A DNA stretch of 11,179 nt. It comes from JANNHK01 sp034408875 (lineage in GTDB: Bacteria; Actinomycetota; Acidimicrobiia; IMCC26256; PALSA-610). Positions within the stretch are counted from its first letter, which is position 1, and every line of letters begins with the position of its first letter. A program made the translations under genes and the position numbers. Positions 6,808-11,179 of this stretch are shown piece after piece. Location: positions 1 to 11,179 of the forward strand of contig JAWXCJ010000249.1 of assembly GCA_034408875.1 (NCBI GenBank), written 5' to 3'. The notes below the pieces were generated by a model. It did no database searches. It was not told the DNA's origin and was given only the letters and a program-made list of their open reading frames with translations.

Positions 6808-6839
6808 GGGCGGTGGCCTGAGGCCGCGCTCTACCGCCC
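6808..6839. repeat. GC-rich inverted repeat / hairpin in the divergent intergenic region
   Basis: GGGCGGT (6808-6814) pairs with ACCGCCC (6833-6839), and inside it GGCC-TGA-GGCC (6815-6825) forms a second stem, leaving a 7-nt bulge on one side. No T-run follows on either strand, so it is not a classic intrinsic terminator. It could be an operator upstream of the minus-strand operon, an RNA hairpin or a remnant of a terminator of a lost gene. Confidence 0.4.
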
Positions 6840-6849
6840 GTCGAACGCC

Positions 6850-6928
6850 CGGCGCTTGCCTCGGCGGCGGTCGCAGCGTCGCAGTGCACCGCGTTGATCG
6901 CGGCTTGGATCTGGTACGGGCCTTCTCT
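6850..6928 (-). pseudogene. relic of an ECF RNA polymerase sigma factor (DUF6596-type C-terminal region)
   Basis: About 25 codons on the minus strand read EGPYQIQAAINAVHCDAATA followed by AEA. This is the recognisable GxYQLQAAIxAVHAxAxxA block from the C-terminal extension of ECF42-like sigma factors, where it normally precedes a TDWxQI segment. Here the downstream residues (ASAGRSTGGRARP) no longer match, and nothing upstream resembles the sigma domains 2 and 4. So only a short island survives of a gene normally near 400 codons. An open frame of 84 codons (6761-7015) passes through it but is not a plausible gene. The identity rests on one conserved block. Confidence 0.55.
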
Positions 6929-6959
6929 GTCAGAGCTACGAATGGCTTTCCCGACAGAG
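6925..6959. repeat. imperfect inverted repeat upstream of zwf
   Basis: CTCTGTC (6925-6931) and GACAGAG (6953-6959) form 7-bp arms around a 21-nt spacer, about 100 bp before the zwf start. The left arm also begins a tighter CTCTG-T-CAGAG palindrome. It might be a regulator site; it partly overlaps the sigma-factor relic, so chance is possible. Confidence 0.25.
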
Positions 6960-7050
6960 GACAGGTCCGCCGAGATTTCTCGAGGCCGCAACAATTCGGG
7001 TCTTGACCAGGGCATCTGCCGCGCGGTCAGCTCCCCGGATCCCCGCCGAT

Positions 7051-7055
7051 AAGGA
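7051..7055 (+). promoter_or_regulatory. Shine-Dalgarno site deciding the zwf start
   Basis: AAGGA lies 4 nt before the ATG at 7060. It favours that ATG over the upstream in-frame codon at 7003, whose extra 19 residues (TRASAARSAPR...) do not look like the family. Confidence 0.55.
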
Positions 7056-7059
7056 CGTG

Positions 7060-8517
7060 ATGGACCCGATCGACATCAACGCCCACCTGATCTCGCCGCT
7101 GCGGCCGCATGTGATCGTCTTGTTCGGCGCGACGGGCGACCTAGCCCGGCGCAAGCTGCTGCCGGGGCTGTTCCACCTCGAGCAGGCCGGGCTGCTCCCC
7201 GAGTGCCGGATCGTCGGCACGTCGCTCGACGACCTCGACACGGCCGCGTTCCGCACGTTCGCACGAGGCGCGCTCGACGAGTTCGCGACCCGCACGGTCG
7301 ACGACGACGAGTGGGACGCGTTCGCGTCGACGCTCTCGTACATCAGCCAGTCGGAGGGCAACCAGCGTCTGGCCGACACGGTCGAGAAACTCGAACGCGA
7401 ACTCGGCGGCGACGTCGCCCGGCTGCACTACCTCAGCGTCCCGCCCGCCGCCGCACCTGATGTCGTGCGCAGTCTCGGTGAAGTCGGGCTCGCCGAACGG
7501 GCCCGCATCATCATGGAGAAGCCGTTCGGCACGAACCTCCAGACCGCGACCTTGCTCAACGCGTCGCTGCACGAGACATTCGACGAAAGCCAGATCTTCC
7601 GGATCGACCACTTCCTCGGCAAAGAGGCCGCGCTCAACATCTTGGCGTTCCGGTTCGCGAACGGTCTGTTCGAACCCATCTGGAACCGCCAGCACATCGC
7701 GCACGTGCAGATCGACGTCCCCGAGACGCTGTCGATCGGCAACCGCGTTGCCTTCTACGAGAAGACGGGCGCGTACCGCGACATGGTGGTCAACCACCTG
7801 TTCCAGGTCCTCGCATTCATGGCGATGGAGCCACCGACTGCGCTCGAACCGCGGTCGATCGGTGAAGAGAAGAACAAGGTCTTCCGCTCCATGAGCCCGA
7901 TCGAACCGTCGCAGGTCGTACGCGGCCAGTACGACGGCTACCTCGACGAGCCGGGCGTGAGCCCGCACTCCGAAACCGAGACGTTCATCGCCCTGCGCTG
8001 TGAGATCGACAACTGGCGCTGGGCGGGCGTGCCGTTCTACCTCCGCACCGGCAAGCAGCTGGCCCAAGGCGCGCGCATCATCTCCATCGCGTTCCGCGAA
8101 CCGCCCAAGAGCATGTTCCCTATCGGCTCCGGTGTCGGTGCGCACGGACCCGACCACCTCACGTTCGACCTCGCCGACGCGTCGAAGCTGTCGCTGTCGT
8201 TCTACGGCAAGCGCCCCGGACCCGGAATGCGCCTCGACAAGCAAAGCCTGCAGTTCGCGTTGCACGACACCGGTCGCACGACCGACCTGCTCGAAGCGTA
8301 CGAACGGCTGATCTACGACGCGATGTGCGGCGACCACACGTTGTTCACGAGCGCGGAAGGCATCGAGAAACTCTGGGAGCGTTCGCAGCCGCTGCTCGAC
8401 AATCCCCCACCCGTGCGCCCGTACCCGCCGGGATCGTGGGGCCCGAACGCCATCCACCAACTCATCGCACCGGATGCATGGCGCCTCCCGTTCGAACGCG
8501 CCTGGCGGAGCAAGTAG
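7060..8517 (+). CDS. zwf: glucose-6-phosphate 1-dehydrogenase
   Basis: A 485-residue cytoplasmic enzyme that oxidises glucose 6-phosphate to 6-phosphogluconolactone with NAD(P)+, the first step of the oxidative pentose phosphate or Entner-Doudoroff routes. The nucleotide motif is GATGDLARRKL (23-33), EKPFG is at 153-157, and the substrate signature RIDHFLGKE is at 181-189 with His184. The catalytic base is His246 in RDMVVNHLFQ. The C-terminal beta+alpha domain is complete (WRWAGVPFYLRTGK, then the last helices to the TAG), and the length is normal. It stands alone: neither the 6-phosphogluconolactonase, opcA, gnd nor transaldolase genes that often accompany zwf are visible on either side. It starts 295 bp from the divergent operon and ends only 4 bp from the convergent SDR pseudogene, with no terminator hairpin between them. 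Confidence 0.96.
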   Translation: MDPIDINAHLISPLRPHVIVLFGATGDLARRKLLPGLFHLEQAGLLPECRIVGTSLDDLDTAAFRTFARGALDEFATRTVDDDEWDAFASTLSYISQSEGNQRLADTVEKLERELGGDVARLHYLSVPPAAAPDVVRSLGEVGLAERARIIMEKPFGTNLQTATLLNASLHETFDESQIFRIDHFLGKEAALNILAFRFANGLFEPIWNRQHIAHVQIDVPETLSIGNRVAFYEKTGAYRDMVVNHLFQVLAFMAMEPPTALEPRSIGEEKNKVFRSMSPIEPSQVVRGQYDGYLDEPGVSPHSETETFIALRCEIDNWRWAGVPFYLRTGKQLAQGARIISIAFREPPKSMFPIGSGVGAHGPDHLTFDLADASKLSLSFYGKRPGPGMRLDKQSLQFALHDTGRTTDLLEAYERLIYDAMCGDHTLFTSAEGIEKLWERSQPLLDNPPPVRPYPPGSWGPNAIHQLIAPDAWRLPFERAWRSK

Positions 8518-8521
8518 GGAT

Positions 8522-9047
8522 CTACACGTAGCCGAGTTCGCGTGCCTGTTCCTGCGCGTCGAGGGTACGGCCGTTCCACTCTGCCGCGTCCGCTGTCGTT
8601 GCGAACCAGGCGACGACTCGGCCGATGAGGTCGGGAGACGCGCCTTTGGAGGCGTCGAAGCCGAACTCGGCCATGTCGATGGCGATGCGTTCGGTGGCGA
8701 CGAAACCGGGCGACACGTTCACCACCGACACACCGGTGCCCGCGATCTCGTGGGCGAGGACGCCGGCGACGCGGTGCAGTGCACCCTTCGACACCGCGTA
8801 GCCGAGACCCGGGCCGCCACTGCCGGCGGCGGCGGTGGATCGGACCACGCGACGTCGGACGTCATGTTGAGGATCAGGCCGCGGCCCCGTTCGAGCATCT
8901 GCGGAAGGACCAGGTTCGTGAGCGTGAGGGGCGCCATCACGTTCGCGTCGTCAACGCGACGGCGTATCCGACGCGGGCCAAGTGGGCCGCGCACGCCTTG
9001 CCGATGCCGCGGCCGGCGCCGGTGACGAAGGCAACCGGTGTGGTCAC
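8522..9047 (-). pseudogene. short-chain dehydrogenase/reductase, broken by a deletion and a frameshift
   Basis: Three pieces of one SDR lie in order on the minus strand in different frames. From GTG 9047: TTPVAFVTGAGRGIGKACAA and HLARVGYAVALT, the Rossmann N-terminus. From about 8950: DANVMAPLTLTNLVLPQMLE and ILNMTSDVAWSDPP, with the catalytic Ser. From about 8840: GPGLGYAVSKGALHRVAGVL with the YxxxK pair, then NVSPGFVATERI and the C-terminus to TAG (8522-8524). Between the first two pieces about 70-75 residues are gone, including NNAG, judged against the two intact SDRs in this window. The second break is a small indel in the GGCGGCGGCGG tract at 8824-8837. An active enzyme is not possible from this sequence. 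The intact gene would have been an SDR of unknown substrate, divergent from the methyltransferase. Confidence 0.82.
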
Positions 9048-9112
9048 GGGCCGCACGGTACCCGAGCGGAATTTCGATGGTCGCCGTTGCGAGGTCCTGG
9101 CATCATACGCCC

Positions 9113-9844
9113 GTGCCCGAGAACTACTTCGACGGTTCTGTCGCGGAACGGTACGACACGCTGTCGGCCGACATGTTCGACCCGGCCGTACTCGACCCGA
9201 CGGTCGACTTCCTCGCGGATCTCGCCCGCGGTGGCGCCGCACTCGAACTCGGCATCGGTACCGGTCGGGTTGCGGTCCCGCTGCACGCGCGTGGCGTGCC
9301 GGTGCACGGGATCGAACTGTCGGAAGCGATGGCCACCCAACTGCGCGCCAAGCCCGACACCGACGACATCGGCGTGACGATCGGCGACTTCGCGCACACG
9401 ACCGTCAACGGGACGTTCACGCTCGCGTATCTCGTGTTCAACACGATCAACAACCTGACCACCCAGGCGGAACAGGTCGCGTGCTTTCGCAACGCCGCCG
9501 CACACCTCGAACCGGGCGGATGCTTCGTGATCGAAGTCGGTGTGCCGCAGCTTCAGCGCCTCCCACCGGGCGAGACCGTCCACGCCGTCACGGTGACGCC
9601 GAAGCATCTCGGGTTCGACGAGTTCGACATCGCCAACCAAGGGCTCATCTCGCACCACTACCGCGATGTCGACGGCGCGTTCGAGCTGATCTCGGTGCCG
9701 TTCCGTTACGTGTGGCCGGCCGAACTCGACCTGATGGCACAGCTCGCGGGCATGACCTTGCGCGAACGGTGGAGGAACTGGCAGCGCGCGCCGTTCACGA
9801 GCGCGAGCCGGAAACACATCTCCGTCTGGGAGAAGGCGTCCTAG
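9113..9844 (+). CDS. class I SAM-dependent methyltransferase
   Basis: A 243-residue Rossmann-fold methyltransferase. Motif I is ELGIGTGR (45-52), the SAM glycine loop; HGIELSEAM (65-73) carries the acidic residue (Glu68) that binds the ribose; IGDFAHTTVNGTFTLAYLVF is the motif II/III region; and HLEPGGCFVIEVG is the usual later strand. The N-terminus PENYFDGSVAERYD is typical of small-molecule methyltransferases of this group. The acceptor is unknown. I chose GTG 9113, because the family resemblance begins there; an in-frame ATG at 9077 is possible, and neither has a convincing ribosome site. Its start lies 65 bp from the divergent SDR pseudogene, and its stop overlaps, on the opposite strand, the stop of the phytanoyl-CoA dioxygenase remnant. 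Confidence 0.87.
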   Translation: MPENYFDGSVAERYDTLSADMFDPAVLDPTVDFLADLARGGAALELGIGTGRVAVPLHARGVPVHGIELSEAMATQLRAKPDTDDIGVTIGDFAHTTVNGTFTLAYLVFNTINNLTTQAEQVACFRNAAAHLEPGGCFVIEVGVPQLQRLPPGETVHAVTVTPKHLGFDEFDIANQGLISHHYRDVDGAFELISVPFRYVWPAELDLMAQLAGMTLRERWRNWQRAPFTSASRKHISVWEKAS

Positions 9845-10050
9845 CTGCAAGCCGCGAAGCCCGCGACCATCGCGTCGTGGCCTTCTTGTACCCACGGGCG
9901 GTCGGCGGGGACGTCGAGCTTCGTCGGCGCGAGCTGATACTCGTTGGCCCACGCCCGGCGGCGCCGGTCGGTGGTGTTCGGGCGGGCGCCGTGGATCGTG
10001 CGGGGGTGGGGGAAGCTCGCGCCGTCGGTACCGAGGGCGAGGGCGACCAC
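9841..10050 (-). pseudogene. phytanoyl-CoA dioxygenase (PhyH) family, C-terminal remnant
   Basis: About 69 codons remain. They include SFPHPRTIHGARPNTTDRRR, in which HPRTIHG holds the distal iron-binding His and RPN the 2-oxoglutarate-binding Arg of Fe(II)/2-oxoglutarate oxygenases, then RAWANEYQLAPTKLDVPADR and PWVQEGHDAM, to TAG at 9841-9843. Intact members have about 270-300 residues; the double-stranded helix with the HxD pair is missing. The frame stays open upstream, but codon use turns poor before about 10050, while the plus strand there looks coding, so the homology probably ends at that junction. It cannot be catalytic. The stop shares CTAG with the methyltransferase stop. Confidence 0.7.
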
Positions 10051-10113
10051 TACCCGTGGAAGGTCTACGTCAACCAGATCACGGGCGAACGCACGACGCC
10101 ACCGACGCGATAG
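10051..10113 (+). pseudogene. C-terminal tail of an unidentified plus-strand gene
   Basis: Twenty codons read YPWKVYVNQITGERTTPPTR and end in TAG at 10111-10113. The codons are the preferred ones of this genome (GTC, ATC, AAC, TAC, AAG), unlike the opposite strand over the same bases, so I think this is the real sense strand of a gene whose front part is gone. No start or ribosome site belongs to it, and I do not recognise the family. It lies 39 bp before the SDR start and in the same direction. Confidence 0.35.
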
Positions 10114-10152
10114 GGCGTAGGGTCGCCGACACATCCAGCGGGGAGGACACCC

Positions 10153-11001
10153 ATGGCCGTCGTACTCATCACCGGTTGCTCGACAGGTATCGGGTTGCGC
10201 ACCGCGGTTGCGTTTGCCCGCAACGGCGACACGGTCGTCGCGACGATGCGGAACCCGGCCAAGGCCGACGCGCTCAACAAGGCGGCCGCCGATGCGGGCG
10301 TCGCGGTTGACGTCATCGCCCTCGACGTGACGGATGCCGCCTCCGCGAGTGTCGCGGTCGACGAGACACTCTCCCGTCATGGGCGCGTCGACGTCCTCGT
10401 CAACAACGCGGGCGTCGGTTACTCGGGTCCGGTCGAGGACTTCCCCGAGGACCAGGCCCGCGCCGCGATGGAGACGAACTTCTGGGGCCCGGTGCGCATG
10501 ACCCGGCTCGTGCTGCCGTCGATGCGCGCGCAGGGCAGCGGCGTCATCGTCAACGTCAGTTCGATGACCGGCCGTCTTCCCGCGTTCCCGTGCTACGGCT
10601 TCTATGCCGCCGGAAAGCACGCCATCGGCGCGCTGTCGGAGTCGCTGGCCGGCGAGGTGGCACCGTTCGGTATTCGCGTCGTGAGCGTGGAGCCGGGTTA
10701 CTACGACACCGCGTTGGCGGACACGGTCGACAACCTGCTCGACCAGGCCGACCCGTCGTCGCCCTATGCCGGTCTGAACCACATGATGCTCGACTTCAGC
10801 AAGACCTCACTCACGAACGGCGGTGACCCCAACGAAGTGGCCGACACCATCGTCGCGGCCGTCGCCGATCCGACGAGTCCACTTCATATCTCCGTCGGGG
10901 CCGACGCGGTCGGGTTGCTCGAGCTGTGGGGTCAGACCGGCACGTTCGAGACGTTCATGCCTGCCGTCACCGAATTGATGCTCGCCGACGGCGGCGCGTA
11001 G
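10153..11001 (+). CDS. short-chain dehydrogenase/reductase, NADP-type (long classical)
   Basis: A 282-residue SDR with all key parts: TGCSTGIG (7-14) for nucleotide binding, Arg33 after the second strand (ATMRNP), which favours NADP(H), Asp58-Val59, NNAG (84-87), and the catalytic N109, S137, Y151 and K155 (YAAGK). The VEPGYYDT segment and the longer C-terminal part after residue 190 resemble the retinol/17-beta-hydroxysteroid dehydrogenase-like SDRs, which act on lipophilic alcohols or ketones. A strong ribosome site, GGGGAGGA (10140-10147), stands 5 nt before the ATG. The gene is intact; its substrate is unknown. It is not near the other SDR functionally: that one has Asp at the position of Arg33. 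Directly after the TAG the same frame continues with a truncated lumazine-binding-like protein. Confidence 0.93.
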   Translation: MAVVLITGCSTGIGLRTAVAFARNGDTVVATMRNPAKADALNKAAADAGVAVDVIALDVTDAASASVAVDETLSRHGRVDVLVNNAGVGYSGPVEDFPEDQARAAMETNFWGPVRMTRLVLPSMRAQGSGVIVNVSSMTGRLPAFPCYGFYAAGKHAIGALSESLAGEVAPFGIRVVSVEPGYYDTALADTVDNLLDQADPSSPYAGLNHMMLDFSKTSLTNGGDPNEVADTIVAAVADPTSPLHISVGADAVGLLELWGQTGTFETFMPAVTELMLADGGA

Positions 11002-11179
11002 ACAAGCGATTACGTCCCCATCGGCGACTTCTGCAAGATCGTGGCAGACAACCCTGGGCTCGCAGGACCGAAGTACACGGCGAAGATCACGTCGATCGAC
11101 GTCGTCGCCGATGCCGGCTTCGCCGTGCTCGCCGAAGAGGACTACATGGGTTGCAGCTTCGTCGACCACTTCTCGTTCG
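11002..11179 (+). pseudogene. lumazine-binding / SnoaL-like (NTF2-fold) protein, 5'-truncated, running off the window
   Basis: From the base after the SDR stop, the same frame reads TSDYVPIGDFCKIVADNP, then KYTAKITSIDVVADAGFAVL, then EEDYMGCSFVDHFSF to the window end. The pattern of a variable loop, two beta strands (ITSIDVV and AGFAVLAEE) and the SFVDxFSL-like strand fits the C-terminal half of putative lumazine-binding proteins (PF12893-like NTF2 fold, normally about 120-130 residues). The first half, including any ATG and ribosome site, is missing: the homology is joined directly to the SDR stop. An in-frame GTG at 11041 has no ribosome site. Only stop-codon readthrough or that GTG could translate it. 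The 3' end lies outside the window, so further damage cannot be judged. Confidence 0.6.

Noticed and set aside
6761..7015. 84-codon minus-strand frame as a complete small gene
   Set aside because: Only a ~25-residue block matches a known family (sigma factor extension); the rest looks non-coding, and the start has no ribosome site.
7003..7059. N-terminal extension of zwf from the upstream start, and TTGACC at 7003-7008 as a -35 box
   Set aside because: The extra residues do not resemble the family, and AAGGA sits before ATG 7060. No acceptable -10 element lies at the right distance from TTGACC.
7141..8460. Minus-strand open frame of 439 codons inside zwf
   Set aside because: Antisense of the well-conserved G6PD gene; no motif of its own.
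9087..9115. Leaderless promoter (CATCAT as -10) for the methyltransferase
   Set aside because: CATCAT is a poor -10 match and no -35 box lies at a proper spacing; not strong enough to list.
8779..10113. 444-codon plus-strand open frame spanning the SDR pseudogene and methyltransferase
   Set aside because: Most of it is out-of-frame shadow; only the last ~20 codons have sense-like codon use, and these are listed separately as a gene tail.
10051..10113. WW-domain-like reading of WKVYVNQITGERT
   Set aside because: The second aromatic and the final Trp/Pro spacing of a WW domain are not right, and 20 residues are too few.
1..11179. CRISPR array, tRNA/rRNA, insertion sequence or phage genes
   Set aside because: No regularly spaced repeats, cloverleaf, transposase or integrase motifs were seen on either strand; the HNH fragment alone does not define a mobile element.

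Overview
The window is high-GC DNA (C or G at most third codon positions) that reads like an actinobacterium, probably of the Acidimicrobiia/Ilumatobacter kind. The pointers are the tail of a DUF222-type HNH endonuclease gene at the left edge, a probable F420-dependent luciferase-like enzyme, the GTG starts and the GTGA/ATGA start-stop overlaps. The taxonomic placement is an inference from style, not a measured match. No rRNA, tRNA, CRISPR array, transposase or phage gene was found.

Left two thirds (160-6764, minus strand). This is one tightly packed operon read from right to left: amidohydrolase (broken), VOC/glyoxalase-like protein, cyclase-family metal hydrolase, luciferase-like monooxygenase, SDR dehydrogenase, a second luciferase-like (F420-type) oxidoreductase, SnoaL-like protein, beta-lactamase-fold serine hydrolase and PaaI-like thioesterase (broken). 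Four junctions overlap by 4 bp, and the others are 1, 6, 13 and 41 bp apart. The mix of flavin monooxygenases, a dehydrogenase, ring-opening or ester hydrolases and a thioesterase points to catabolism of a cyclic, perhaps alicyclic or terpenoid/steroid-like compound. The substrate cannot be read from the sequence. The seven internal genes are intact; the first and last genes are both damaged.

Middle (6765-7059). This is a divergent intergenic region with a GC-rich hairpin, a weak candidate promoter for the minus-strand operon, and a short relic of an ECF sigma factor with a DUF6596-type tail. It is followed by an intact glucose-6-phosphate dehydrogenase gene (zwf, 7060-8517, plus).

Right end (8522-11179). 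Intact plus-strand genes (a SAM methyltransferase and an NADP-type SDR) alternate with broken pieces: an SDR missing its NNAG region, the last ~69 codons of a phytanoyl-CoA dioxygenase, a 20-codon tail of an unknown plus-strand gene, and the C-terminal half of a lumazine-binding/SnoaL-like protein joined directly to the preceding stop codon.

The most striking property of the window is this repeated pattern. Up to seven genes have lost large internal or 5' segments, yet the remaining pieces keep normal codon use and clear family motifs. Either this lineage is undergoing recent deletion-driven gene loss or the assembly has dropped segments; read mapping would separate the two.
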